Assembly (NCBI RefSeq): GCF_003610295.1
Contig: NZ_RAPV01000001.1
Location: 3,348,001 to 3,412,000, forward strand
DNA length: 64,000 bases
DNA from: Paraburkholderia sp. BL23I1N1
Lineage (GTDB): Bacteria > Pseudomonadota > Gammaproteobacteria > Burkholderiales > Burkholderiaceae
Direction: 5' to 3'
Shown here piece after piece: positions 51,583-60,962 of the stretch. The translations under genes were made by a program, and so were the position numbers. The notes under the pieces are model-generated. The model was not told the DNA's origin. It made no database searches and was given only the letters and a program-made list of their open reading frames with translations. Position 1 is the stretch's first letter. Each line of letters starts with the position of its first letter.

Positions 51583-52965
51583 TCAGTAAGCGTTAGGATG
51601 ATGAAGCCCCTTGAATACAGTCGCGAAAATGATTTTTACGTCAAGTCTGAATGACCAGTTCCTGAGGTAATACAAATCATGTGCGACACGGCCCTCCATC
51701 TTTTCGAGGCGATCGGTCTCGCCGCGAAAGCCGTTGATCTGCGCCCAGCCAGTAATGCCGGGCTTGATGCGGTAACGATGAATGTAGCCGGAGACAATGT
51801 TCTGGTAGAGATCGTCGTGTTCAAGCGCATGAGGGCGAGGCCCCACTACGGACATGTCGCCGCGTAGCACGTTAAAGAACTGCGGTAATTCATCAAGGCT
51901 CGTGCGACGAAGGAATCCACCCACTTTGGTGATACGCGGGTCGCCGCGTGTAGCCTGCTCGAGCACGCCGTGCTTCTGTTCATGCAGGCGCATGGTGCGA
52001 AACTTCAAGATGGTGAAGACGCGTCCGTCCGCGCCTTTCCGGCGCTGTTTGAAAAATACCGGTCCGGGCGAACTGAGCTTAACCGCGATTGCACACGCAA
52101 GCAGGATGGGCGACACCGCAATCAGCGCACCCAGTGCAAAGAGGCGATCGAACAATTCCTTTTGCACTATGGCATTGGGCGGCAACGGCGAGGCGGCCAG
52201 ATTGATGGTCGGCACACCCAACAGGTCTGTCACGCTTCCTTCAAACAGAGCCAACGTACGCACATCGGGCATGAAACGTATGTTGATCAGATCATTGCGA
52301 AACTCATTGACCAGTTTGAGAATCGTGCGCTCCTCGGTCAGCGGCAATGCCAACCAGACTTCGCCGATCTGTTTTTCACGAACGTGTCGAGCAAAGCTCG
52401 CATGCTCGTCAAAGACACGCACCGCTGTTGTGGTTGCTGCCGTGGTATCAGACCGTACGTTATACAGCGCATTAGGCCGAAAGCCAGCCGCCGGATTCCT
52501 CTCCATCTTGCGAATGACCTCGTCGCAATGCTCTCCGCACGCTGCCACGGCAACCTGCTGCAAATTCAGGCCCGCATTGCGCGCCCGGCCGAGCAGCGCA
52601 TGTGTCGCCATGCGGCCGGCAATCATCAACCCGCCGGAAATGCCCGTCCAGTAGGCAAACCAGAGCCGCGAGACAAAGTCGATGCGATGTAACGAGAACA
52701 TCAGCACCATCGCGCAGGCCTGCACGACTAGCCAGCCGAGCGCGACTTGCCCCACCAGCGTCCTTTTGGACCGCCCGCGCCAGGATTCATACACGCCGAG
52801 CGTCGGAAACACCGCCAACGAAAACGCCGCGGCGAAAGCCACGAACGCAAAATAGAAACCTCGTTGAGAAGCATCGTCGAAGCGGATCCGCGAGGCCACG
52901 AGTGCGCCGGTCAGGATCATCGCCACGTCGAACAGTCTTGCCATTAGACCAGTAATCAACCGCAT
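51583..52965 (-). CDS. undecaprenyl-phosphate sugar-1-phosphate transferase (WcaJ/BceB-like)
   Basis: A 460-residue initiating transferase. About four N-terminal membrane helices precede a CoA-binding-like domain and a fifth membrane segment (LFALGALIAVSPILLACAIAV). The catalytic C-terminus contains LSSPGPVFFKQRRKG, ILKFRTM, LDELPQFFNVLRGDMSVVGPRPH and PGITGWAQINGFRGET. It transfers a hexose-1-phosphate (usually glucose) from UDP-sugar to undecaprenyl phosphate, starting the exopolysaccharide repeat unit. It is 41 nt after the ManC gene, the same order as bceA-bceB of cepacian clusters. Confidence 0.95.
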   Translation of the reverse strand: MRLITGLMARLFDVAMILTGALVASRIRFDDASQRGFYFAFVAFAAAFSLAVFPTLGVYESWRGRSKRTLVGQVALGWLVVQACAMVLMFSLHRIDFVSRLWFAYWTGISGGLMIAGRMATHALLGRARNAGLNLQQVAVAACGEHCDEVIRKMERNPAAGFRPNALYNVRSDTTAATTTAVRVFDEHASFARHVREKQIGEVWLALPLTEERTILKLVNEFRNDLINIRFMPDVRTLALFEGSVTDLLGVPTINLAASPLPPNAIVQKELFDRLFALGALIAVSPILLACAIAVKLSSPGPVFFKQRRKGADGRVFTILKFRTMRLHEQKHGVLEQATRGDPRITKVGGFLRRTSLDELPQFFNVLRGDMSVVGPRPHALEHDDLYQNIVSGYIHRYRIKPGITGWAQINGFRGETDRLEKMEGRVAHDLYYLRNWSFRLDVKIIFATVFKGLHHPNAY

Positions 52966-53006
52966 CGCAGCCCCCTAAAGACACGCACCTAGTCACGCGA
53001 GCTGAT

Positions 53007-54521
53007 TCAGCCGCACCGTCCGTACTGGTCGTCAAACCGGACGATGTCGTCTTCGCCGAGATACGTGCCCGACTGAACCTCAATGATCTGAAGCGGTACG
53101 CAGCCGGGATTTTCCAGACGATGGCGTATGCCAAGAGGGATGTAGGTCGACTCGTTTTCGCCGAGAAGGAACTGCTCTTCTCCGCGAGTGACAAGGGCCG
53201 TGCCGCTCACGACGACCCAGTGCTCCGCGCGGTGGTGATGCATCTGCAGCGACAGGCGCGCGCCCGGCATCACGACGATTCGCTTCACCTGGAAACGGTC
53301 GCCATGGTCGATCGAATCGTAGAAGCCCCATGGCCGACGGACTTTTCTATGCGCGTCGGCTTCTGGCGACTTCTCGCGCTTGATGCGCGACACCAGTCCC
53401 TTGATGTCCTGCACGTGTGAGCGGTCTGCAACCAGCACGGCGTCGTCGGTATCGACCACGATCATGTTGTTCGTGCCGACACACGCAACCAGCCTGCCAC
53501 CCTGCGAGCGCGCATAAGTGGCGGTTGCGCCTTCGAACACCACGCGCCCATTCGAAGCGTTGCCGCACTCGTCCTTTTCCATCGCCTGCCAGACCGCGTC
53601 CCATGAACCGAGATCCGACCAGCCCGCTTCGAGCGGCACCACGATTGCGCTGAATGGCGAATCAGGCTTGCAAACCTGCTCCATCACAGCGTAGTCGATC
53701 GAATCGGATGGCGAACGCAGGAACTCAGTGGCATCGGGAATGACGCATTCGTCCGTCTTCTTGGCACCTTGATAAGCCTGGACACACGCAGCATGCATCT
53801 CGGGCTGGAACCGTTCGATAACAGCCAGCCAGACTGACGATCGAACCACGAACATGCCGCTGTTCCACCAGTAATTGCCGGATTCAACATATTGCGCAGC
53901 GAGTTCCACGGCCGGCTTCTCGACAAAACGCTCGATACGATGCGCCCCATCCGGGAACGCGTCACCGAGGCGGATATAACCGAATCCCGTGTCGGCGCGA
54001 TCGGGCGGAATGCCTAGCGTCGCGATCTTGCCGTTCAACGCATGACGTGCGGCAATATCGATAGACTGATGAAGCGCATCGAGATTCGCAATGGCGTGGT
54101 CCGCGGGCATGGCGACCAGAATGGCATCCTGCCCGCCCGTACATGCCGCCAGCGCGGCAAGCGTGAGAGCCGGTGCCGTATCCCGACGAGCCGGCTCTAC
54201 GATAATGCGCGCATTCACCCCAATCTCCCGAGCCTGCTCGTAAGTCGCGAAGTAATGCTCTGCCCCGCACACGATGAGAGGATCCGCGGCGATCTCCCAC
54301 GTCGAGCTGAAGCCCGCCATTCGTCCCATCGTGGCCTGTAGCAACGTCTGGTTACCGATCACGTCGATCAATTGCTTCGGAAACTGCTCACGCGACACCG
54401 GCCACAGACGCGTACCTGAGCCACCCGCAAGAATCACTTGCACGAGCGGCGGATAATCCGCCACAACCTGATCGATCGCTTCGTGATCTATCTCGCCAGC
54501 ACTTACCGTAACCTTGCTCAT
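53007..54521 (-). CDS. manC: bifunctional mannose-1-phosphate guanylyltransferase/mannose-6-phosphate isomerase
   Basis: A 504-residue ManC/AlgA/BceA-type enzyme. The N-terminal nucleotidyltransferase has ILAGGSGTRLWPVSREQFPKQ, VAMPADHAI and RFVEKP; the C-terminal cupin isomerase has RPWGFYDSIDHGDRFQVKRI and LQMHHHRAEHWVVVSG, with His metal ligands. It makes GDP-mannose and interconverts fructose-6-P and mannose-6-P, supplying mannose or derived sugars to the exopolysaccharide. First gene of the minus-strand EPS operon. Confidence 0.96.
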   Translation of the reverse strand: MSKVTVSAGEIDHEAIDQVVADYPPLVQVILAGGSGTRLWPVSREQFPKQLIDVIGNQTLLQATMGRMAGFSSTWEIAADPLIVCGAEHYFATYEQAREIGVNARIIVEPARRDTAPALTLAALAACTGGQDAILVAMPADHAIANLDALHQSIDIAARHALNGKIATLGIPPDRADTGFGYIRLGDAFPDGAHRIERFVEKPAVELAAQYVESGNYWWNSGMFVVRSSVWLAVIERFQPEMHAACVQAYQGAKKTDECVIPDATEFLRSPSDSIDYAVMEQVCKPDSPFSAIVVPLEAGWSDLGSWDAVWQAMEKDECGNASNGRVVFEGATATYARSQGGRLVACVGTNNMIVVDTDDAVLVADRSHVQDIKGLVSRIKREKSPEADAHRKVRRPWGFYDSIDHGDRFQVKRIVVMPGARLSLQMHHHRAEHWVVVSGTALVTRGEEQFLLGENESTYIPLGIRHRLENPGCVPLQIIEVQSGTYLGEDDIVRFDDQYGRCG

Positions 54522-54980
54522 TTAAAGCTCCTTTACATTGAAACCCGCTGGCGAACGAAATCCTCACGTCCACGCGCGATGCATTGCATCGTCAATCGCG
54601 CTGCAGGCTTCTTGTGTGATCAATGACAGAACGACCGTATCAGACGGACAAAGCCATCGGTTCAGTTCGCGGTGACAAAGGTGCACGCGTTGACCGTCAA
54701 TCTGGCCCGACCGGAAAGCGTGGTCAGCATCGCGGCCGATCGCAACTGCATGACGTTCAACAGTAACGCCACGCATCGGCTTTCTACCGGCAAGCTGACG
54801 CCGCAGAGCAGTACTCGATGTGTTTCATCATAGTCAGGCTACGCTGCACCACAACATTTCTGGCGCGAACCGTGGAGGTTTTGGCCGTGGCCGTTGGACC
54901 TGCTTTCGCAAGCGCACGAAACAGGCTCGATTTACACGCTGCGCGAGACGAGCGGGTTGGAAATCAATTTATAGCCGTGA

Positions 54981-55022
54981 TACCGTTCATGTGAACGAGT
55001 TGATACTTTGGTGTGAACGGTA
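54981..55022. promoter_or_regulatory. clustered GTGAACG half-sites (candidate EPS operator)
   Basis: TACCGTTCA (54981-54989) is inversely repeated at 55014-55022. Within the left arm CGTTCA-TG-TGAACG (54984-54997) is itself a palindrome. GTGAACG occurs directly at 54991-54997 and 55013-55019, 22 bp apart (two helical turns). Confidence 0.5.
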
Positions 55023-55126
55023 GTGCACCGATATTGTCTGTTGTCCGTAACATGCTGACTTTTGGCGTCCGACTCCATGTTTGTGCTACGGGCTCGGCGT
55101 GGCCTTCGAAGACCGCACGCCACCGG

Positions 55127-55174
55127 CTTATCTGGACGCTTACCTTGACGCTTATCTGGACAATTCTCTGGAGC
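55127..55174 (+). repeat. 12-bp tandem repeat, three to four units
   Basis: GCTTATCTGGAC, GCTTACCTTGAC and GCTTATCTGGAC are followed by a fourth degenerate unit whose CTGGAG supplies the ribosome binding site of the polymerase gene at 55179. Confidence 0.6.
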
Positions 55175-55178
55175 CGCA

Positions 55179-56426
55179 ATGGCCTACATATCGCTCCTTG
55201 CACTGTTCCTGACGGTCACCAATCTGGTCCCCGTAAGCGCGGCCGGACTCGTCCCGCTCGTCTTTTGTCCCTGGCGCTTTTTTGGACGCAGCTACCCCAC
55301 GTTCATGACGCCGCTCGCCGCGTTCACTTTACTGGTTGTGATCTCCACGCTGCTCTACGATCCCAGGTCGTTCCTGGAATTCGATTTCTATCGGCGCGAC
55401 GGCAATTTTCTCATCTCGTACGCACCTATTTTTGCCGGCTGCCTGTATACGCACCGTTGGGACCTGAATAAAGTCCTTCGCACGTTTTTCGTGTTCGCGG
55501 TGCTGATCAATCTGCCGCCCTACGCTTACTACGTCATCCACAATGGCTTGCTCAGCATCCTGGCGCGTCCCGACGACAGTTTTGGAAGCTACTTCATTGC
55601 ACGCAATGCGGCAGGCGGGTTCTTCGCCATGCTGTTCTGCCTGGGTATCGCATGCTACCTGCACAGGCGCAGCAAGCTGCTGCTGGCCCTGCTCGGAGCC
55701 AATGCACTCATGTTGTTCTCCACCTATAGCCGAGGCTCGTTGCTGGGTGCTCTTGTCGTCCTTCCCTACCTCTACTTCGGCCGCAAACGCTGGATGCTGG
55801 CAACCCTGATTGCCGGTCTGATCGCCGGGTCTATCGCAATGGCGATCTACCATACGGATCCAAGAGTCGACTATATGGGCTACACCTTCACCATCGAGAA
55901 TCAGGATGCCAAGGTCGCCAACCTGGACATTCGCTACGAATGGCTATGGCCGCGGGCGCTTGCGTACTTCGAGCAGAGCCCGATCGTAGGCCTCGGTTTC
56001 GGCTCATTCGACGATCATATCGGCAGTGTGACTTCTTACTTTCATCTGTTGGGCGTACCGTCGGACATGATCATCGAACATAGCGACTCGCACGCTCACA
56101 ATTCATACCTGAACTTCCTTGCGGAACTTGGCGTAGTCGGTCTTGCTCTGATGCTGAGCTTCTACTGGAAACTGATCGAATGGAGCAAACACGGTGCAGC
56201 CGCCGCTGCGCTGTTTGGCGGCGGACAGAACTTCGCCGCCTTCAGGTTTGTTGAAATTTCATCAGTTTGCCTGCTTGTCATGGCCGCGACCGAACATCGC
56301 CTAGTCTCGCCGTCGAATGTACTGATCCTTGCTCTCGTTATCTCCCTGCTGCTGGCAGCGCGGTCGGTCAACACCGCCGCGATCAACCATCTTCAGCAGA
56401 AGTCGAACGACGGCGTACCACGCTGA
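55179..56426 (+). CDS. O-antigen ligase/polymerase-family membrane protein (Wzy-like)
   Basis: A 415-residue membrane protein with ten or more helices. The large periplasmic loop (about residues 225-305) contains the conserved FGSFDDHIG and IEHSDSHAHNSYLNFLAELGVVGL, the H-N-x-(Y/F)-L pattern of O-antigen ligase/polymerase proteins. ALMLFSTYSRGSLLGALVVL is another family segment. It probably polymerises lipid-linked repeat units of the exopolysaccharide at the periplasmic face. GGAG sits 5 nt before the ATG. It is divergent from the manC operon. Confidence 0.9.
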   Translation: MAYISLLALFLTVTNLVPVSAAGLVPLVFCPWRFFGRSYPTFMTPLAAFTLLVVISTLLYDPRSFLEFDFYRRDGNFLISYAPIFAGCLYTHRWDLNKVLRTFFVFAVLINLPPYAYYVIHNGLLSILARPDDSFGSYFIARNAAGGFFAMLFCLGIACYLHRRSKLLLALLGANALMLFSTYSRGSLLGALVVLPYLYFGRKRWMLATLIAGLIAGSIAMAIYHTDPRVDYMGYTFTIENQDAKVANLDIRYEWLWPRALAYFEQSPIVGLGFGSFDDHIGSVTSYFHLLGVPSDMIIEHSDSHAHNSYLNFLAELGVVGLALMLSFYWKLIEWSKHGAAAAALFGGGQNFAAFRFVEISSVCLLVMAATEHRLVSPSNVLILALVISLLLAARSVNTAAINHLQQKSNDGVPR

Positions 56427-56795
56427 GCGCAACCACGCGCCGGCGAAAACGCAGAAGAGAAAATCCCATGTGGACCCTGTTCACCAACATAGGCGATGCC
56501 GCCGTGACGTTGCCCGTCGCCGCGATCTGTATCTGCTGGCTGGCGCGGTTCAACGTCCGCCTGGCATGGCAGTTGGTCGGTGCGCTCGCCGGGGGAATGG
56601 CTATCGTCGGTGCAACCAAGATTATCTGTACTAAACCGCTGACGCGGTAGTGGGAGGGAAGCGGAGGTCAGTGCCTGGCGTTCGGTCAGGACGGTTATCG
56701 GATGCCGGGCCACGAGGAAGGGACGAGCAGGCGGCCAGGAGCAGCATGGAGGTGCCCGACCGGGCATGCCATCCCCTGTCTCCTGGAGGTTCGCC

Positions 56796-57674
56796 ATGAC
56801 ACTGCTCCGCCAACGCATGCTGCACGACATGCAGATCCGCAACCTTGCTGTCAACACGCAGAAGACCTATCTCCTGCAGGTTTCCAGTTTCGCCCGACAC
56901 TTTCGGCGCTCACCCGAGGTGCTCGGTCCCGAAGAGATCCGCGCCTGGATTATCCACCTGACCAACGAACGCAAGCTCGCGCCAGCCAGTGTCCAGCTGG
57001 CCGTAGGCTCGCTGCGCTTCCTGTACCGCATCACGCTCAGGCGGGACTGGAGTGACGAGGATTTCCCGTTGCCCAAACGGCCCGTGAAGTTGCCCGTCAT
57101 CCTGAGCTTTGAGGAAGTCACGCGTTTCTTCGAGTCGATTCCCAGCCTGAAGCAGCGCGCCATCCTGATGACGGCCTATGCGGCCGGCCTGCGTGTCTCC
57201 GAAGTCGTGCATCTGAAGGTCACCGATATCGACAGCCAGCGGATGATGATCCGTGTCTGTCAGGGTAAAGGCCGTAAGGATCGCTACGTAATGCTCTCGC
57301 CGCGTCTGCTCGAGGTGCTGCGACTGTACTGGCACGACGCCCATCCGAGGGAATGGCTCTTTCCAGGCAGCATTCCGGGGCGGCCCATCAGCCGCCATGC
57401 CGTGGGCGACGCATGCCAGCTTGCACGTGAGCGCAGCGGCATCACGAAACCCGTTACGCCACATTCTTTGAGGCACGCGTTCGCCACGCATCTGCTGGAA
57501 ACCGGTGCCGATGTACGCCGGATCCAGCTGCTCATGGGGCATCGCAGCATGGCGACCACGGCGCGCTATCTCAAACTGGCCACGAGCACCGTGTGCGCCA
57601 CCACCAGTCCCTTCGACCTGCTGCCGCATCCCGCACCCGTTCCCTCCCAGCCGAGCGCGCCCGAGTACTTCTGA
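56796..57674 (+). CDS. tyrosine recombinase/integrase of the IS91-type element
   Basis: A 292-residue phage-type integrase. The N-terminal SAM-like core-binding domain has MQIRNLAVNTQKTYLLQVSSFARHF. The catalytic domain has AAGLRVSEVVHLKVTDID (Arg), HSLRHAFATHLLETGADVRRIQ (His-x-x-Arg) and LMGHRSMATTARYLKLA (His and the nucleophile Tyr). GGAGGT precedes ATG 56796. It is 8 nt before the transposase gene. Its role in the transposition cycle is not established. Confidence 0.92.
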   Translation: MTLLRQRMLHDMQIRNLAVNTQKTYLLQVSSFARHFRRSPEVLGPEEIRAWIIHLTNERKLAPASVQLAVGSLRFLYRITLRRDWSDEDFPLPKRPVKLPVILSFEEVTRFFESIPSLKQRAILMTAYAAGLRVSEVVHLKVTDIDSQRMMIRVCQGKGRKDRYVMLSPRLLEVLRLYWHDAHPREWLFPGSIPGRPISRHAVGDACQLARERSGITKPVTPHSLRHAFATHLLETGADVRRIQLLMGHRSMATTARYLKLATSTVCATTSPFDLLPHPAPVPSQPSAPEYF

Positions 57675-57682
57675 GGCCGGCG

Positions 57683-58903
57683 ATGCGACCGGCGCTCGAG
57701 GTGGCGGACATCTTCCGCCGCTGCGGCCCAAAGTACCGGCAGACCCATGCCGGCGCCCTCAGTCGTGCCCAGCGCCGCGCGATGAGCGCCATCGAGCTGT
57801 GCCGCACCGCCGCGCTGGGCGGTCATGTCGAGCAGTGCGATACCTGCGGCCATCAGCGCATTGCCTACGACTCGTGCCGCCATCGCTGCTGTCCGAAGTG
57901 CCAGTCGCTTGCCCGCGCGCAATGGCTCGAACGCCGGCGCGCCGAGTTGCTTCCCGCGCTCGAGTACTTCCACGTCGTCTTCACACTCCCCGAGGCCGTC
58001 GCCGCGCTCGCGTACCAGAACAACAAGGTGCTCTATGACATCCTGTTTCGCACCAGCGCCGAAACGCTGCGCACGATCGCCGCCGACCCGAAGCACCTGG
58101 GCGCGGAAATCGGCTTCCTCTCGGTCCTGCACACGTGGGGGCAGAACCTGCTGCACCATCCGCACGTGCACTGCGTGATACCCGGCGGCGGCATTGCCCC
58201 GGACGGTGACCGCTGGATCGCCTGCCGGCCAGGCTTCTTCCTGCCCGTGCGGGTGCTCTCGCGGCTCTTCCGGCGGCTCTTTCTCGACCAGCTGCGTCGC
58301 GCGTTCGACGCCGGCGCGCTGCGCTTGCATGGCCAGCTCGAGCCGTTGCGTGAACCGCGAGCGTTTGCCGCCTGGCTCGCGCCCGCTGTCCACGCGGAGT
58401 GGGTCGTCTACGCGAAACCACCGTTTGGCGGCGCCGCCCAGGTACTCGACTACCTGGGCCGCTACACGCATCGCGTCGCCATCTCGAATAACCGGTTGCT
58501 GCGCCTTGATGGCGATTCGGTCCTGTTCCAGTGGAAGGACTACCGTCATGAAGCCCGCCACAGGACCATGACGCTCACCGCCGACGAGTTCATCCGCCGC
58601 TTCCTGCTGCACGTGCTGCCCACCGGCTTCAAGCGCATCCGCAGCTACGGGTGGCTCGCCAACTGCCACCGGGCGGCGCGCCTCGCCACCTGCCGGCGGC
58701 TGCTCGGCGTCGAGCCGCCCGCCGCTGCGTCACCCGTCCTCGCAGAAGACTACCGTGACCATTACCAGCGGCTCACCGGCAGGTCACTGCGCGATTGCCC
58801 CGTGTGTGGCAAGGGCCACATGGTCCGCATCGAAGGCGCGCTGCCTGGCGACACGCCTGGCATCATGCCGCGGGCGCCACCCGATCCCAGCCATGGACAC
58901 TGA
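57683..58903 (+). CDS. IS91-family HUH transposase
   Basis: A 406-residue transposase. The zinc-finger N-terminus is CDTCGHQRIAYDSCRHRCC plus PKCQ. The HUH motif is HHPHVHCVIPGGG, and the catalytic tyrosines lie in LDYLGRYTHRVAISNNR. An additional Cys pair (CPVCGKG) is at the C-terminus. It nicks and joins single strands for rolling-circle transposition. The preceding recombinase stop is 8 nt upstream. Confidence 0.94.
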   Translation: MRPALEVADIFRRCGPKYRQTHAGALSRAQRRAMSAIELCRTAALGGHVEQCDTCGHQRIAYDSCRHRCCPKCQSLARAQWLERRRAELLPALEYFHVVFTLPEAVAALAYQNNKVLYDILFRTSAETLRTIAADPKHLGAEIGFLSVLHTWGQNLLHHPHVHCVIPGGGIAPDGDRWIACRPGFFLPVRVLSRLFRRLFLDQLRRAFDAGALRLHGQLEPLREPRAFAAWLAPAVHAEWVVYAKPPFGGAAQVLDYLGRYTHRVAISNNRLLRLDGDSVLFQWKDYRHEARHRTMTLTADEFIRRFLLHVLPTGFKRIRSYGWLANCHRAARLATCRRLLGVEPPAAASPVLAEDYRDHYQRLTGRSLRDCPVCGKGHMVRIEGALPGDTPGIMPRAPPDPSHGH

Positions 58904-59181
58904 CCGGCATCAGCATCAGCCCCCAGCACGTTGGTCTTCCTCCTGCGGCCAACGCGAACCGGCTCGCGCGTTGGCGTCATCGCCCCATCACAATGCCGCG
59001 AAACTGCGCACTGTCTGCCCGCTGACCCGCGCATTCCCGCTGTCTTCGCGCAACCGGCTCTCTCAGACCGCCCACTTCCGGCGTGCGATGGCCACGCGCC
59101 GGCTATCGCGAATCACCGCGCCGTTCATTCAATGCCCATAGAAGCGAACGCATGCGGAGCGGTTTAGCACAAACATTTTTT

Positions 59182-59247
59182 TGATTACCGATCGCGGACT
59201 GGCCCCGACCGGCCAGTTCACGCCTCAGTAGCCGCGATCGCCAACCA
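59182..59247. repeat. hairpin-forming sequence at the right end of the IS91-type element
   Basis: ACTGGCC-CCGACC-GGCCAGT (59198-59217) is a perfect 7-bp stem. It is enclosed by imperfect arms TGATTACCGATCGCGG (59182-59197) and CCGCGATCGCCAACCA (59232-59247), 12 of 16 paired. Such nested hairpins are typical of IS91 ends. Confidence 0.5.
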
Positions 59248-59718
59248 AAAAAATCTCTGCTTTATGCCGGTTGGGGCATATCCATCCCGGCTACCGATTT
59301 CCGCGTGATTAGCGGGCACACCATGTTGTCGACTTCCGTGTGGACGGTAGCGATTACCCTCCAGATGAAATGGTGGCGTTTGCCGCCGCTCCCAGGCGTC
59401 GGTGCCGGTATGGCCATTGGGGCGCTTACCGGTTTCGCCAGGGTCATGGATCACTCCCATTCGTTTCCGGAAGCAATTACCGGCTGGGTTCTCGGCACGC
59501 TTGTCGCCGTATTCTTTTTGCGAGCCGCCATCAACGTCGAGTTTGAGCGCTTCAGGCCGGTCGGGTTCACCTTCAGCCTTTTGCTCGTCTCAACGCTTGC
59601 CTATGGGCACGAGGCGCCGCTTCAGGGCTTGATCGATGCTCACTCGCCAGCAATCCATCGCCATATGCCGTCTGTCAGGGCCATCCTGGGTCGGATCCGC
59701 TAGCGCATTCATTTTCGC

Positions 59719-60909
59719 TCATGACACGACGTCGGCATGATGACGTTGATTGACGGGTAGTTGGCCCATGACCGGGTACGGGAGAAAGTGTTCGAGGCCC
59801 CCGTATGGGAGTCGGGAGTCGATGAAGTTCGTCAGCGCCGTCTTGAAGTTCTCCGACGAAAAACGCTCCGCGTTTCTACGGCATGCCCGAGGATCGAACA
59901 GATTGGCATTGCGCTCAAACCGGCCGACCGCTGCCAATAAAGACTCCGGCGTCTGTTCACCAAAGAACACGCCGGTTGGCCGTTCAAGCGGCAGACCGAT
60001 AACAGACTCGAGCGCACCGCCTCTGCCGAATGCGATGACCGGAGTTCCGCATGCCTGGGCTTCCACCACGGAGATACCGAAGTCTTCTTCCGCGGCAAAC
60101 ACAAACGCACGAGCGCGTCGCAAATGATCGACAAGGACTTCGAACGGTTGGTGACCCAGGATCGTCACATTCTCGCCAGCCGCCGCCCTGACCTTCTTCA
60201 TGTCGGGGCCGTCGCCAATCACCACGAGCCGGCGCTCAGGCGTTTGTGAAAAGGCTCGTACCACCAGATCGATACGTTTATACGGCACCATGCGTGACGC
60301 CGTCACGTAAAAATCATCCTTCTGCGTGCCCATGGTCATGTTTGCCAGATCGACCGGCGGGTAGATGACGGTTGCTTCACGCTGGTACGTTTTTCTGATC
60401 CGCCGGGCAATGAACTGCGAATTCGCCAGAAGATGATCCACACCATTGGCCGAGCGCGAATCCCAGCCACGAATGTAGTGAAGCAGAATGCGCGCCATCA
60501 CAGATTTGATGCCGCTGTTCAGATGAGATTCGTTGAGGTATTGATGCTGTAGGTCCCAGGCATAGCGAATGGGTGAATGGACGTAGCTGATGTGGACCTG
60601 GTTCGGTCCCGTCAGCACACCCTTCGCAACCGCGTGCGAACTGGAAATGACAAGATCGTAGCCAGACAGGTCGACTTGTTCGATCGCGATCGGCATCAAC
60701 GGCAGGTATGCACGATAACGTTTGCGCGCTAGAGGCATGTTTTGAATGAAGGAGGTCTTGACGGATTTCCCTTTCACGCAATCCCGGTCCTCCAGAAAAT
60801 CGACGATCGAAAAGATGTCCGCTTTCGGGAAACACTCGATGATATTTTTCAGCACCTTTTCCGCACCGCCCGAAACCACCAACCAATCGTGAACAATAGC
60901 GACTTTCAC
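59719..60909 (-). CDS. GT4-family glycosyltransferase (WbaZ-like)
   Basis: A 396-residue GT-B glycosyltransferase. KVAIVHDWLVVSGGAEKVL is the usual acceptor-domain start; SYVHSPIRYAWDLQHQYL is the WbaZ-type signature; the donor domain has ASRMVPYKRIDLVVRAF and FGISVVEAQACGTPVIAFGRGG (E-x7-E motif). It probably transfers mannose or a related sugar from GDP-mannose. The GTG start at 60909 is favoured by a near-perfect AGGAGGT 4 nt upstream; an ATG at 60939 would add ten residues. Confidence 0.9.
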   Translation of the reverse strand: MKVAIVHDWLVVSGGAEKVLKNIIECFPKADIFSIVDFLEDRDCVKGKSVKTSFIQNMPLARKRYRAYLPLMPIAIEQVDLSGYDLVISSSHAVAKGVLTGPNQVHISYVHSPIRYAWDLQHQYLNESHLNSGIKSVMARILLHYIRGWDSRSANGVDHLLANSQFIARRIRKTYQREATVIYPPVDLANMTMGTQKDDFYVTASRMVPYKRIDLVVRAFSQTPERRLVVIGDGPDMKKVRAAAGENVTILGHQPFEVLVDHLRRARAFVFAAEEDFGISVVEAQACGTPVIAFGRGGALESVIGLPLERPTGVFFGEQTPESLLAAVGRFERNANLFDPRACRRNAERFSSENFKTALTNFIDSRLPYGGLEHFLPYPVMGQLPVNQRHHADVVS

Positions 60910-60962
60910 TTCGACCTCCTGTGAGATTGCGACCGACATCCTTTTCCTTCCACCCCCGAAAT

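Larger units (their letters stand above)
54522..55178. other. EPS divergent control region, no supported gene
   Basis: About 650 bp between the manC operon and the polymerase gene. It contains inverted GTGAACG sites and a 12-bp tandem repeat, both listed separately. The short open frames lack start signals. Confidence 0.5.
56627..59171 (+). mobile_element. IS91-family element with associated tyrosine recombinase, about 2.5 kb
   Basis: The element carries a tyrosine recombinase gene and an HUH transposase gene in tandem. TGTACTAAACCGCT (56627-56640) and AGCGGTTTAGCACA (59158-59171) are imperfect inverted ends, 13 of 14 matching. No target duplication is seen, as expected for rolling-circle IS91 elements. 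The right boundary is uncertain: about 85 bp of hairpin-rich DNA (59172-59256) before the PAP2 remainder may also belong to it. Confidence 0.8.
56469..59703 (+). pseudogene. PAP2-family phosphatase split by an IS91-family element
   Basis: The 5' fragment (56469 to about 56626) encodes MWTLFTNIGDAAVTLPVAAI and ends ...GGMAIVGATKII. The 3' fragment resumes near 59260 with LLYAGWGISIPATDFR, then VISGHTMLSTSVW (the SGH motif) and GFARVMDHSHSFPEAITGWVLG (the R-x5-H-x3 type motif), and finishes at 59703. Together they make a membrane phosphatase of the PAP2 superfamily, common in EPS loci, where it may recycle undecaprenyl pyrophosphate. The insertion separates the membrane/KxxxxxxRP part from the catalytic SGH part. 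The gene follows the polymerase by 42 nt. Confidence 0.88.

Noticed and set aside
54564..55023. Short open frames in the EPS control region
   Set aside because: No start signals or conserved features; the region is better explained as regulatory DNA.
55127..55174. CRISPR-like repeat array
   Set aside because: The units are 12 bp, adjacent without spacers, and no cas genes are present.
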